In this document: in pieces, positions 41,470 through 50,333 of the stretch
Numbering within the stretch: the first letter of the stretch is position 1
How the letters are laid out: every line of letters begins with the position of its first letter
DNA from: Arsenicibacter rosenii
Lineage (GTDB): Bacteria > Bacteroidota > Bacteroidia > Cytophagales > Spirosomataceae
Length of the DNA: 64,000 nt
Direction of reading: 5' to 3'
Assembly: GCF_001870735.1 (NCBI RefSeq)
Contig: NZ_MORL01000027.1
Coordinates: 1-64,000 of the forward strand
Made by a program: the position numbers and the translations under genes
The notes under the pieces: generated by a model
Database searches by the model: none
Told to the model about the DNA's origin: nothing
Seen by the model: only the letters and a program-made list of their open reading frames with translations

Positions 41470-41664
41470 TTAGTGGTCCCATGTCGGTGACAGCTTGACT
41501 TGTATATCACCAAAGGGCGTATATTTCGCCAGCAGGCTAATTGCCATGTAAGGGATAATCAGAATAATAACGGCTATCAGCAACGCCGTCGCTGCTAAGA
41601 ACCCCAGAATCGATCCCGTAATTCCTGATCCAATCATTAGTAAAAGGTAGAGAAAGTTGTTCAT
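41470..41664 (-). CDS. Small hydrophobic membrane protein
   Basis: 64 aa from the ATG at 41664 (MNNFLYLLLMIGSGITGSIL); a longer reading to 41745 starts in polar sequence with no support. Two near-continuous hydrophobic stretches (about 3-20 and 22-44) precede a short polar tail (AKYTPFGDIQVKLSPTWDH). No family is recognised. It lies downstream of the lipoprotein gene on the same strand (91-nt gap), which may make it the second gene of a pair. Confidence 0.6.
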   Translation of the reverse strand: MNNFLYLLLMIGSGITGSILGFLAATALLIAVIILIIPYMAISLLAKYTPFGDIQVKLSPTWDH

Positions 41665-41755
41665 TTCAGCAGATTTATGGGTTTCTGCTCTGTATAGACA
41701 AGATTTATGCCAAAAGGGTGGCACTGCGGCAGAACTTTTTACCAACCGGAGTTAC

Positions 41756-42565
41756 CTAACGGTGTCTGGCTTTATTTCCTCTTGTCGTAACGAGTTCCTG
41801 CTGAAACGTGATCGGTACGGCAGCCTCTTCGGGTAATGTATACACCAGATTCAGATAACGGGCTTCGGGGTTTTTACGGACATAAATAAAGCCCCGTACC
41901 GATTCACCGGCCGCAACCTGCGTTGATTTTAAGGCCATGGCCTGCCAGCGGTACGATTCCTGATCATATTTCTGCATCCGGTTGGCGTGTGTACCGTAAT
42001 CGACCGCCCGTTTCACGTTCAGTGCCTGCCAGGCCAGGTCATGATTGATGCGCTTCTGGCGCCACTCACCATAGTTACGGCTTTTGCCGGACGACGAGGC
42101 GTCGCTGATCAGGATAGCGGCAAACAAAACGGTGTTGATAACCTTGGCTGTTTTCAGGCGTTTTTCCTCTTTTTTCTGCCGGAAGGCAACCTGGCTGGCT
42201 GCATAGTCGGGATCAACGGCGTGTTGAACGGCCAGAAACTCGTTTTGCTGCTGCATCCGTAACGTGTCCTGAGCCACATTCAGCAGGGTGTACTGAAAAT
42301 CAGATGGGTTGACCATAATGGCATGGTCGGTTTTGTTTTTAACTTCAATGTCAAAGACAACAAACTCCATATCTTCGTGTTCAAACGAAGCCACCACGCC
42401 GATACCGTTTTGTTCGGCTTTGGTGGTTGAGCGGCCATCGATCCGGGCCACATCGCCGGAGACCGGTTCAAGGCGGTATTGGGTAATCCCGGGGGCACAA
42501 CTGCTCAATACAGTTGTTAATCCTGCTATGCTTAACAGGTGTCGGATGTAGCGCTTCCTGTTCAT
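41756..42565 (-). CDS. Putative lipoprotein of unknown function
   Basis: 269 aa from the ATG at 42565. Signal with lipobox LTTVLSSC near residues 15-22. The body starts with an Ig-like segment (EFVVFDIEVKNKTDHAIMVN), followed by a charged helical stretch (FRQKKEEKRLKTAKVINTVL, then AAILISDASSSGKSRN), and a C-terminal strand-rich region (SVRGFIYVRKNPEARYLNLV). It is probably attached to the outer membrane facing the periplasm. No named family is recognised. Confidence 0.7.
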   Translation of the reverse strand: MNRKRYIRHLLSIAGLTTVLSSCAPGITQYRLEPVSGDVARIDGRSTTKAEQNGIGVVASFEHEDMEFVVFDIEVKNKTDHAIMVNPSDFQYTLLNVAQDTLRMQQQNEFLAVQHAVDPDYAASQVAFRQKKEEKRLKTAKVINTVLFAAILISDASSSGKSRNYGEWRQKRINHDLAWQALNVKRAVDYGTHANRMQKYDQESYRWQAMALKSTQVAAGESVRGFIYVRKNPEARYLNLVYTLPEEAAVPITFQQELVTTRGNKARHR

Positions 42566-42736
42566 ACGTATTAGTACTTGTTTATAGATCGAAGATACAA
42601 GCTGACTATCAGTCATACAAGTGGATTCGTACGAATGGTATCATAGGTCGTAAAGGCAGTAGAACAGGATGGTGAATGCCTTATTCTGGGAAATCGTGCC
42701 AACACGATGCTGCTAAGAATACCTTAACCAGAACCT

Positions 42737-43657
42737 TTGATGTATACAACTCTGAAAACATGCTTTGTGGCGGCGGCACTCTGGGCCGGCCAGGTAAATG
42801 CGTTTGCCGCTGCGCGGGCATTGACCGATTCGACGGATCTGGTCGCAGCGAATACGCGGCCAACCCAGGTGGCCAAACAATTTAAGTTTACGGAAGGGCC
42901 TGCCGTTGATAAAAAGGGCAATATCTATTTTACTGATCAGCCCAATGACCGGATCTGGAAATACGGTACTGACGGAAGCGTCTCGCTGTTTATGGAGAAA
43001 ACCGGTCGCTCAAACGGCTTGTTTGTCGATAAGAAAGGTAATATCGTGGCTTGTGCCGACGAAAGCGGCGACCTGCGCGCAATCAGTCCGGACGGTAAGG
43101 TGACGATTCTGCTGAAAGACATCAAAGGACAGCGTATGAACGGCCCGAACGACCTCTGGATTGATCCGAAAGGCGGGATCTACTTTACCGACCCATTTTA
43201 CCCGCGTGATTACTGGTCGCACAAAAAGCCGGAAATTGATGGTCAGAAAGTGTATTACCTGCCCAAAGGTGCGCAACAACCGGTCTTGCTGGATGACCAG
43301 CTGATGCAGCCCAACGGGATTGTCGGTACGCCCGACGGCAAGCACCTGTATGTGGCCGATATCCGGGCCAACAAAACCTATAAATACGACATTCAGCCCG
43401 ACGGCACGCTGACGAACAAGCAACTGTTTATTTCGCAGGGCTCAGACGGTATGACGCTCGACAAGTCTGGTAATTTATACATTACCGGCCGTGGAGTGAC
43501 CATCTATGATCCGACGGGTAAAAAGATTATGAATATTCCCGTGCCTGCCGGTTGGACAGCCAATGTCTGTTTTGGCGGTAAAGACCGGAAAACCTTATTT
43601 ATTACGGCCTCCGATGCGGTATATACCGTGCCGATGAAGGTCAAAGGCGTTGAATAA
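42737..43657 (+). CDS. SMP-30/gluconolactonase-like beta-propeller protein
   Basis: 306 aa with a signal peptide (TCFVAAALWAGQVNAFAAAR). The SMP-30/gluconolaconase/LRE six-bladed propeller is shown by FTEGPAVDKKGNIYFTDQPN, GRSNGLFVDKKGNIVACADE, GPNDLWIDPKGGIYFTDPFY and QPNGIVGTPDGKHLYVADIR. Metal-binding Glu (FTEGP), Asn (GPNDLW) and Asp (YVADIR) are present. Family members hydrolyse sugar lactones or organophosphates; the exported location suggests an extracellular sugar lactone. An AraC-type regulator starts 5 nt after its stop. Confidence 0.9.
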   Translation: MMYTTLKTCFVAAALWAGQVNAFAAARALTDSTDLVAANTRPTQVAKQFKFTEGPAVDKKGNIYFTDQPNDRIWKYGTDGSVSLFMEKTGRSNGLFVDKKGNIVACADESGDLRAISPDGKVTILLKDIKGQRMNGPNDLWIDPKGGIYFTDPFYPRDYWSHKKPEIDGQKVYYLPKGAQQPVLLDDQLMQPNGIVGTPDGKHLYVADIRANKTYKYDIQPDGTLTNKQLFISQGSDGMTLDKSGNLYITGRGVTIYDPTGKKIMNIPVPAGWTANVCFGGKDRKTLFITASDAVYTVPMKVKGVE

Positions 43658-43662
43658 CTCCT

Positions 43663-44526
43663 ATGTCAGTTCCCGTATATTCGCTTCAGGCGTTTCAGCC
43701 CCCAACGGTTGAAACGCCTTTTTACATGACCCGCCTCGAAAAACTGGTGCAGGAGTTTAAAGGCATCGACAAGCCGCACTCCCATACCTTCTACCTGGTC
43801 ATGTGGATTAGTGAAGGGAGCGGCACACACACCATTGATTTTAAAACCTACGACATTGCGCCGTTTCAGCTGTACTTCCTGACGCCCGGGCAGGTACATA
43901 GCTGGGTACTATCGCCGGATACGAAAGGCTATAACCTGTTTTTTGATGCCAGCTTTTTCCGGACGCGTTTCGGCAACCGGCTCTATCAGTATCCCTTCTA
44001 CCATTCCCATCAGCATGAGCCTTTGATTGATGCTACAGGGCAGCAGGCATTTCTCCGTGATTTGTATGCCTATGCCCATCGGGAGTATGAGCAGCAACTG
44101 CCTAACCGGGCGGAGGTATTTCTGTCCTTTATTCATATTCTGCTCGAAACGGCCAACCGGCTTTATACTGAACGCTGGATCGGGCCGGATACTCATCTGT
44201 ATGATCGCGTAAGGCAGTATGAAGAATTACTTGAAGATCAGTTTCTGACCGTCCGGGATGTGCAGACCTATGCTGAACAGATGAGCCTGAGCCCCAATTA
44301 CCTGAACCAGATCTGTAAAAAAATAGTCGGAAAAACAGCCAGCCAGTTGCTATACGAACGGGTGTTGATTGAAGCACAGCGGCTACTGACCCATACAACC
44401 CGTTCGGTCAAGGAAATCGGCTATCAGCTGGGTTTTGAGGATCCGTCCTATTTCGTCCGCTTCTTCCGGAAGCAGGCCGGACAAACCCCGGCCGAATTCC
44501 GGGCGTCGCTCCAGACGAATCGTTGA
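43663..44526 (+). CDS. AraC-family transcriptional regulator
   Basis: 287 aa. The N-terminal cupin-like sensor domain (about 10-160) has HSHTFYLVMWISEG and FQLYFLTPGQVHSW. The C-terminal double helix-turn-helix (about 185-285) includes YAEQMSLSPNYLNQICKKIV and VKEIGYQLGFEDPSYFVRFF and RKQAGQTPAEFR. The sensor likely binds a small effector, probably a sugar. Coupling to the lactonase gene only 5 nt upstream suggests that it controls lactone or sugar use, including its own operon. Confidence 0.92.
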   Translation: MSVPVYSLQAFQPPTVETPFYMTRLEKLVQEFKGIDKPHSHTFYLVMWISEGSGTHTIDFKTYDIAPFQLYFLTPGQVHSWVLSPDTKGYNLFFDASFFRTRFGNRLYQYPFYHSHQHEPLIDATGQQAFLRDLYAYAHREYEQQLPNRAEVFLSFIHILLETANRLYTERWIGPDTHLYDRVRQYEELLEDQFLTVRDVQTYAEQMSLSPNYLNQICKKIVGKTASQLLYERVLIEAQRLLTHTTRSVKEIGYQLGFEDPSYFVRFFRKQAGQTPAEFRASLQTNR

Positions 44527-44577
44527 TTTGTACCATGAGGCCGTTGGTCTGTCCTTGCTGCCGCAACAGGGGGGAAG

Positions 44578-44585
44578 TACCTTTG
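44578..44585 (+). promoter_or_regulatory. Promoter -7 element of the DUF983 gene
   Basis: TACCTTTG matches TAnnTTTG, and TTG at 44555-44557 precedes it by a 20-nt spacer, close to the Bacteroidota -33/-7 arrangement. The DUF983 start is about 60 nt further on. Confidence 0.55.
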
Positions 44586-44644
44586 TCTCAGCGATCCGGC
44601 CACCGGTTGACCGGATTCCTGAAGACCATTAATCCTTGAATGCC

Positions 44645-45019
44645 ATGCTGAAAGATAGCCCTTTATATAGCGTTTTGTACAACAAGTGTCCTCGTTGTCA
44701 CGAAGGCGACTTCTTTGTAAAGTCCAGTGCCTTTACCCGTAAGTTTGACGAAATGCACACGCATTGTCCGCACTGCCACCAGTCGTTAATACCGGAACCC
44801 GGCTTTTACTGGGGATCAATGTTTGTGAGCTATGCGTTTTATACCGCTTTCACCATCGCTACCTTCTTCGTGTTTGTCCTTTGGCTGAATCTGGACCTCG
44901 ATTACTATCTGACAGGCTTAGTGCCCGCGCTGATTGTATTGACGCCTTATTTCTTCCGTTTGGCCCGCCGGACCTGGCTGACGTTCTTTGTCTCGTACAA
45001 ACCCGTTACGACACCGTAA
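44645..45019 (+). CDS. DUF983 family membrane protein with zinc ribbon
   Basis: 124 aa from the ATG at 44645 (family-like MLKDSPLYSVLYNKCPRCHE); the ATG at 44636 is three codons earlier. Two CxxC pairs (KCPRCHEGDFF and HCPHCHQS) form a zinc-ribbon-like knuckle, followed by two transmembrane helices (about 55-78 and 84-104). DUF983 function is unknown. Its 3' end overlaps the end of the convergent ABC permease gene by 14 bp. Confidence 0.88.
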   Translation: MLKDSPLYSVLYNKCPRCHEGDFFVKSSAFTRKFDEMHTHCPHCHQSLIPEPGFYWGSMFVSYAFYTAFTIATFFVFVLWLNLDLDYYLTGLVPALIVLTPYFFRLARRTWLTFFVSYKPVTTP

Positions 45020-46676
45020 ATTTTGCCCATTCTGCCTTGCGGATGCGTACCAGCAGCGCGTAGGCAATACCAGCCATGACCGGAATACCGGCCCAGACGC
45101 CGTAAGGTACTTTGCTTAGGCCCCAGTGCATCAGGCCAAGCAAGCCAACCATCATCATAATGATCAGGGTGCGGGCCACGTTCGCACCCTTTGTCATTTC
45201 ACCAATGGGCGATGAGAAGGGCAGAAAATAGCCATTGCCGATGGCATACAGAAACGCGATGCTGATGTTAACAAAGGTGGTTAGCAGCACGTCATCGAGG
45301 GATTTTATTCCGCCAACGTACAGAACGTAGGCCGATACCACTACCTGGACCGGTAACAACAGCTGAACAATAGCCGCTTTGACCGCCCCCAGCATTACTT
45401 CGCCGGGCTCTTCCAGGGGAGTGCTCACAAAGACCCAGGCGGCCTTATGCTGCTCAGAGTAGCGAAGCAGACTGATTGCATTTCCCAATAGTAAGGTACA
45501 GAAATACAGCGGCAGAATGGAGGCAAACGAATTGCCGGTGTCGCTATCGTCGAGGCTGTTGCCTGTACGCCAGACAAACATGAAAAACAAGACGATCATA
45601 TAGCCGATAGCCGGATAGGCCCGCAGCTTAAACTGACGGTCGCGCAGCATAATGCGCCATGTCAGCGCAAAACCGGCGGCTTCGAGCGGGCTGCCGGTGA
45701 GCCATCGGGCAAGCTCATCGCTTCGGCTGGTTGTGTGTTGTGGCAGCGTTCCGGTTTGCGTGGGGCGGGCGTCAACGTCGATAGAGGCAATGCGCTGGTT
45801 GTAGAGCGGTGTCAGGTAAGAAATGGTCACCCAGATGCCGGCAAAAGGAGTCAGCACGGCCAGAGCCAGCAGCGAAAGATGAAGCGGGTCGAAAGCGGGC
45901 GTCAGAAACGCTTCCATACTGCCCCCAAACCATACCGGAGGCAGCAGATAATGCCACCACTTCACGTTAAGCTGAATCAGATTATCCGTGGTGCTGATCA
46001 TGCGCGGTAGTACCTGATAACCCGCGTAGAAAAAAATGGCTACAATGATCTGGACATACATGATGGCTTCCCGTAGCTTTTCTTCGCTTGTAAACCGCAT
46101 CAGCAGCAGATAAAGCAGGTTAGTCAGGAAGATAACCAGCAGGGAGCTCAGCATCACAAAGACCATATACAGTAAGCTGTAGCCTGCCCCGAACCGGATG
46201 GCAATGACTATGGCGCTGGCAATGGAGGATGCCATCGACATCAGCAGCAGATACAGGCAAATGTGCGTGATCCGGGCAATCAGCAGTGTACGGCCATTGA
46301 CCGGGCATGGCAGAATGATCGCGTTATCGGACGAATCGAGTAGCACAGAGGAGAAATCACTGATCAGGGCCATACCGACTAACAGCATCGGAATAGCAAA
46401 CGAAAAGCTGAGCGCGTAGATGGGAGCCTGATTGTAGACACCGATCAGGACCACACAACCGAATGAACCCATAAACGCATAGAGCAGCAACATCAGCCAG
46501 AAGCTGTTCGAACGGTCTTTTTGTTTATACTGCTGCTGACTGAACGCCGTATATGTCCGGCGGTTGTCGAGGGTAATTTTCAGGGCGACGATGGCCTCCA
46601 CCTGATCCGGGTCGGCGCCAAACTTGCGGAAAAGGGGGCGCATCCAGGACAGGATCATGAGTAGTAAACCTTGCAT
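45006..46676 (-). CDS. ABC-2 type transporter permease
   Basis: 556 aa from the ATG at 46676, 16 nt after the ATPase stop; the in-frame ATG at 46727 would overlap the ATPase gene. About ten or more hydrophobic segments are spread through the protein (for example LLLYAFMGSFGCVVLIGVYN, MLSSLLVIFLTNLLYLLLM, TLIIMMMVGLLGLMHWGL), typical of large ABC-2 exporters without a large periplasmic loop. With the ATPase it forms a two-gene exporter of unknown substrate, at the inner membrane. Confidence 0.85.
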   Translation of the reverse strand: MQGLLLMILSWMRPLFRKFGADPDQVEAIVALKITLDNRRTYTAFSQQQYKQKDRSNSFWLMLLLYAFMGSFGCVVLIGVYNQAPIYALSFSFAIPMLLVGMALISDFSSVLLDSSDNAIILPCPVNGRTLLIARITHICLYLLLMSMASSIASAIVIAIRFGAGYSLLYMVFVMLSSLLVIFLTNLLYLLLMRFTSEEKLREAIMYVQIIVAIFFYAGYQVLPRMISTTDNLIQLNVKWWHYLLPPVWFGGSMEAFLTPAFDPLHLSLLALAVLTPFAGIWVTISYLTPLYNQRIASIDVDARPTQTGTLPQHTTSRSDELARWLTGSPLEAAGFALTWRIMLRDRQFKLRAYPAIGYMIVLFFMFVWRTGNSLDDSDTGNSFASILPLYFCTLLLGNAISLLRYSEQHKAAWVFVSTPLEEPGEVMLGAVKAAIVQLLLPVQVVVSAYVLYVGGIKSLDDVLLTTFVNISIAFLYAIGNGYFLPFSSPIGEMTKGANVARTLIIMMMVGLLGLMHWGLSKVPYGVWAGIPVMAGIAYALLVRIRKAEWAKFTVS

Positions 46677-46692
46677 AGGTCGGAATGGCGGG

Positions 46693-47466
46693 TTATTGGT
46701 TGATGGTCTGTACAAACGCACCGGCAATGGATACCTGTTCGTCGTTGCCGGTCAGTTGGGTAAATAGTTGTTCGAGCGAGCCGCTGGCGCGCAGCTCCTT
46801 GAGCTCTTCGAAGCTGCCGTTGGCAATAACCTGTCCCTGGTTAATGATGACAATACGGTCGGAAATCCGCTCCACAACGTCCATGATGTGAGAACTGTAG
46901 AAAATGGTTTTTCCGCTATCGGCCAATTGCCGGATGATTTCCTTGACGAGCACCACTGCATTGGCATCAAGGCCGGAAAGCGGTTCATCGAGGAAGACGA
47001 CATCGGGATTATGAAACAGCCCCGAAATGAGCAGTACCTTCTGCCGCATTCCTTTTGAGAACGTTGTCATACGGTCGTTGGCATTGCCTTCCAGATTAAA
47101 AAGCCGCAGCAAATCCATGGTCCGGCGTTCGACCATAGCTGGTTCCAGCTTATGCAGTTTACCGATAAACTGTAAATATTCCAGCGGGGTCAGTGAGTCG
47201 TATAGAGAAGCCAGTTCGGGTACGTAGCCAATCCGTCGTTTGATCTCCAGCGTATCCTTGCGTACGTCCATGCCCAACACCGAGGCTTGCCCCAGAAAAT
47301 CAGGGATAAGACCGATCAGGATTTTGATGGTTGTTGATTTACCGGCACCGTTTGGCCCGATATAGCCGATCACCTGCCCGGCCGACACACTCAGGTCGAT
47401 TCCTTTCAGAATATGGGTGGTACCGTAGTATTTTTCAAGCTGCTGAAGTTCAATAACAGGATTCAT
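46693..47466 (-). CDS. ABC-2 exporter ATP-binding protein
   Basis: 257 aa from the ATG at 47466 (MNPVIELQQLEKYYG); a longer reading to 47526 merely translates the gacgcaa palindrome. Walker A GPNGAGKS at residues 37-44, signature FSKGM at 136-140 and Walker B VVFLDEP at 156-162 are intact; the FSKGM variant (for LSGGQ) is common in exporters of this class. The C-terminal region after the H-loop (SSHIMDVVERISDRIVIINQ) is ordinary. It is the first gene of the exporter operon. Confidence 0.92.
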   Translation of the reverse strand: MNPVIELQQLEKYYGTTHILKGIDLSVSAGQVIGYIGPNGAGKSTTIKILIGLIPDFLGQASVLGMDVRKDTLEIKRRIGYVPELASLYDSLTPLEYLQFIGKLHKLEPAMVERRTMDLLRLFNLEGNANDRMTTFSKGMRQKVLLISGLFHNPDVVFLDEPLSGLDANAVVLVKEIIRQLADSGKTIFYSSHIMDVVERISDRIVIINQGQVIANGSFEELKELRASGSLEQLFTQLTGNDEQVSIAGAFVQTINQ

Positions 47467-47482
47467 GATGCGATGCGTGTAA

Positions 47483-47634
47483 AGACGCAAAATTTTGCGT
47501 CTCGTGTAGAACGTTATAAAGCACAAATATGGCTTCTGTTTTCGATATACCCGCGTAGAGACGCAACATCTTGCGTTTTACATACGGTTTTGTGTTTGCT
47601 CTGGCTGAGACGCAATATATTGCGTCTCTACGCG
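47483..47634. repeat. Cluster of three gacgcaa...ttgcgtc palindromes
   Basis: Copy 1 agacgcaaaattttgcgtct at 47483-47502 (perfect 20 bp); copy 2 gtagagacgcaacatcttgc then gttttac at 47555-47581; copy 3 gagacgcaatatattgcgtc plus tc at 47607-47628. cgcgtagagacgcaa at 47552-47566 is also the exact complement of ttgcgtctctacgcg at 47620-47634, so copies 2 and 3 form a larger hairpin. This is the same family as 19822-19948. It lies upstream of the exporter operon and may contain or shape its promoter. Confidence 0.9.
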
Positions 47635-47794
47635 TGGCCAATGACTTGATATAATAGTCTTGCTGAATTATATTAATATGCTGATATAGTGTTGAATAAA
47701 AAAGTGTAACCCGTTCGGAACTTGCGCATTTAGTTTCCAAAATCTTTCATTATTTTTACTAAACGTAACTTGTCCTATATAGAATAGAAACACA
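47635..47794. other. AT-rich promoter-bearing gap before the second TonB receptor
   Basis: This stretch is very AT-rich and should drive the receptor gene at 47795. TTAT and TTTACT-rich runs occur, but no exact TAnnTTTG with a matching TTTG is seen. Confidence 0.4.
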
Positions 47795-50260
47795 ATGGGT
47801 GTAAAATCTACGCTCTTTGCCGTAATTATACTCTTTTACAGTGTATTAACGATGGCGCAATCACCCCGCACCGTGAGCGGGTATGTGCGCGACCGCGAAA
47901 GCAACAAGCCGCTGGCGAATGTAAATGTGTACACAACCGCCACCCGGCAGCCGGATGGACGGCCGAAGGGTGGCCGGCAATACGCAACCACGACCGATGC
48001 CGACGGCCACTACCGTATCAACCTGCCCGATCTGCTTGCCGAAGCCAATCTGAAACAAAGCCAGCCGGCAACGAGTCCTGAGCTGACGCTGCTGTTTTCT
48101 TTAGTAGGCTATGAACCACAGGCAAGGGCTGTTTCTGGAACAACCGCTATAGACGTCTGGCTGACGGCGGGGCAAACGCTTCAGGAAATTGTGGTCAAAA
48201 GTTCAGTGTCAGCTCCGAAAATCAGTGACCTGGCCGGCATGAGCCAGCTGAGTGTTCCGGTCGATCAGTTGTCGAAAATTCCGGCGTTACTGGGCGAACG
48301 GGATGTACTGAAGGTGGTTCAGCTCATGCCGGGTGTGCAGAAAAGCTCAGAAGGCAGTACCAATATGTATGTCAGAGGTGGCGGACCGGATCAGAACCTG
48401 TTTCTCCTCGACGATGCCATTGTCTACAATCCCAGTCACCTGTTCGGCTTTTTTTCCGTATTTAATGGCGATGTGCTCCGCCATGTATCGCTGACCAAAG
48501 GCGGCTTTCCGGCTAATTATGGCGGCCGGCTGTCGTCGGTCATCGAAACAACCATGAAAGAGGGCAGCAAAGACCGGATACATGGTCAGGGCAGTGTGGG
48601 TGCGATTGCCTCGCGGTTCACGCTCGACGGACCGATTGCGAAGGGCAACGCTACTTTTCTGGTCTCCGGTCGCCGGAGTTACTATGGTCTGCTGTCGTCC
48701 CTGATTCAGCAGCAAAAGCCGGGCAATATGGTGTCAAAAACGTATTTCTACGACATTAACACCAGGCTAACCTGGCAACTGACAGACCGTGACAAACTAA
48801 GCCTGAGCGGCTATACGGGCTATGATGATTTCAGCAGCAGCCGTTTCCAGAATACAACCACCTATAAATCGGCCCTCAACTGGGGGAATAAAGTTGGGAG
48901 CTTGCGGTGGCAGCACCAATATACCGCGCGCCTTATGTCAACGGCTTCACTGGCCTACAGCAGTTATCAATTGCAGGTTGCTAATCAGGAGAGCGTTGCC
49001 TTTGACTCGCTCAGCCGGGTGTTTCAACTGAAGTATCTTTCGGCAATCCGTGATATTACGCTTAAATACGACTGGAACTGGTCGGCCGGAACAACGCATC
49101 AGCTCCGGTTCGGGGCGGCAAGTACCTGGCATCGGTTTAAGCCGGGGGCGGTTGTGCAGGATGCATCCGGCGATGAAGCTATGGGGGGCGTGCAGCTGAC
49201 AAATGCCGTGGAGAGCGGTATTTATGCCGAAGACAACTGGTCGCCCAATGCCCGATGGCGGGTGCAGGCCGGGTTGCGGTTGAGTCATTATGCCCATCCT
49301 GACGTACGGTATCTGCGGCCGGAACCGCGGCTGTCGGTCGCCTATGTGTTGCCGCGCCAATGGTCATTGAAGGCATCGTATGCGCGCATGAATCAGTACG
49401 TGCATATCCTGTCGAACACCGGTCCGGGCCTGCCGACAGACCTTTGGGTACCGACCACCAGACAGGTAAGCCCGCAGCAGTCGGAGCAGGTGGCGGCCGG
49501 CCTTGCCAAAGACATCAGTACCAGATCGGGGCAGCGGGGCTTCACGCTGACCGTTGAAGGCTATTATAAACGCATGAACCAGATCATCAGCCTGCGTCAG
49601 GGAGCCACATTTATGAACCCCCTGAGTGGTAATGCCAACTGGGAGCAAAATGTGACGCCTGGACGGGGCTGGGCGTATGGCACCGAAGTAATGCTGCAAA
49701 AGCAAACCGGACGGTTGTCGGGATGGCTGGGCTACACATTGTCGTGGACGAAATGGCAGTTTGACGAGCTGAATAACGGGAACGTCTTTTTCCCGCGTTA
49801 CGACCGCCGGCATAATCTGTCGGTAGTAGGTATGTACGATCTGAGCAAACACCTGCGGATATCGGCCATCTGGGTTTATGGCACCGGGCAGGCGCTGACC
49901 TTACCGCTTTCGCGTTACATCGTGAATACGAACAAGGTAGTGCCGAGCCCAACGACTGGTACAGAATCATCGACCAGCCGGTTAAGTAAAAACGTGACTG
50001 TCCGCGATTACGGCGATCTGAACAGCTTCCGGACAGAGCCGTATCATCGCCTCGACCTGAGTTTACAGTATCAGCGGCAGGGGCGACGGTTTACATCGAC
50101 CTGGGAAATCGGGGTGTACAATGCCTATAACCGCGCAAATCCATTCTACTACGCCATGGAAAGCGAGAAAGATCCCGTTACCAAAGTATCCAGAACCGTG
50201 CTCCGGCGGTATTCATTGTTTCCTGCTGTGCCATCGCTGAGCTATTCGGTTAAGTTTTGA
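47795..50260 (+). CDS. TonB-dependent receptor (SusC-like), second copy
   Basis: 821 aa. Signal peptide (FAVIILFYSVLTMAQ), CarboxypepD_reg domain (SGYVRDRESNKPLANVNVYT, with a ~40-aa insertion rich in Gly/Lys/Ala), plug (IPALLGERDVLKVVQLMPGV, then GGGPDQNLFLLDDAIVYNPS, then LTKGGFPANYGGR) and barrel ending VPSLSYSVKF. It shares order and motifs with the receptor at 37994, so the two are diverged paralogues. A DUF4249 lipoprotein follows after a 73-nt gap, completing the pair. Substrate unknown. Confidence 0.92.
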   Translation: MGVKSTLFAVIILFYSVLTMAQSPRTVSGYVRDRESNKPLANVNVYTTATRQPDGRPKGGRQYATTTDADGHYRINLPDLLAEANLKQSQPATSPELTLLFSLVGYEPQARAVSGTTAIDVWLTAGQTLQEIVVKSSVSAPKISDLAGMSQLSVPVDQLSKIPALLGERDVLKVVQLMPGVQKSSEGSTNMYVRGGGPDQNLFLLDDAIVYNPSHLFGFFSVFNGDVLRHVSLTKGGFPANYGGRLSSVIETTMKEGSKDRIHGQGSVGAIASRFTLDGPIAKGNATFLVSGRRSYYGLLSSLIQQQKPGNMVSKTYFYDINTRLTWQLTDRDKLSLSGYTGYDDFSSSRFQNTTTYKSALNWGNKVGSLRWQHQYTARLMSTASLAYSSYQLQVANQESVAFDSLSRVFQLKYLSAIRDITLKYDWNWSAGTTHQLRFGAASTWHRFKPGAVVQDASGDEAMGGVQLTNAVESGIYAEDNWSPNARWRVQAGLRLSHYAHPDVRYLRPEPRLSVAYVLPRQWSLKASYARMNQYVHILSNTGPGLPTDLWVPTTRQVSPQQSEQVAAGLAKDISTRSGQRGFTLTVEGYYKRMNQIISLRQGATFMNPLSGNANWEQNVTPGRGWAYGTEVMLQKQTGRLSGWLGYTLSWTKWQFDELNNGNVFFPRYDRRHNLSVVGMYDLSKHLRISAIWVYGTGQALTLPLSRYIVNTNKVVPSPTTGTESSTSRLSKNVTVRDYGDLNSFRTEPYHRLDLSLQYQRQGRRFTSTWEIGVYNAYNRANPFYYAMESEKDPVTKVSRTVLRRYSLFPAVPSLSYSVKF

Positions 50261-50266
50261 TTTTTT

Positions 50267-50318
50267 ACCACATAGCCGCATAAGAGCACAAAGAGAAAAT
50301 CAGTTTATCTATGTGGCA
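50267..50318. repeat. accacatag inverted repeat element
   Basis: taccacatag...gcataagagcacaaagag and the complement ctatgtggca bracket this gap between the receptor and the lipoprotein genes. The word pattern (ACCAC-x-AG, GCACAAAG) resembles the larger aaccacgaag element near 52422-52521. Possibly part of the same dispersed family; evidence is only similarity by eye. Confidence 0.5.
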
Positions 50319-50333
50319 AATGAAAAAAGACCA

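Noticed and set aside
47467-47526. N-terminal extension of the ABC ATPase (to 47526)
   Set aside because: The extra residues are translated from the gacgcaa palindrome; MNPVIELQQLEKYYG at 47466 is the natural family start.
49364-49852. 162-aa antisense frame inside the second TonB receptor
   Set aside because: Shadow of the receptor reading frame, with no start context or domain.
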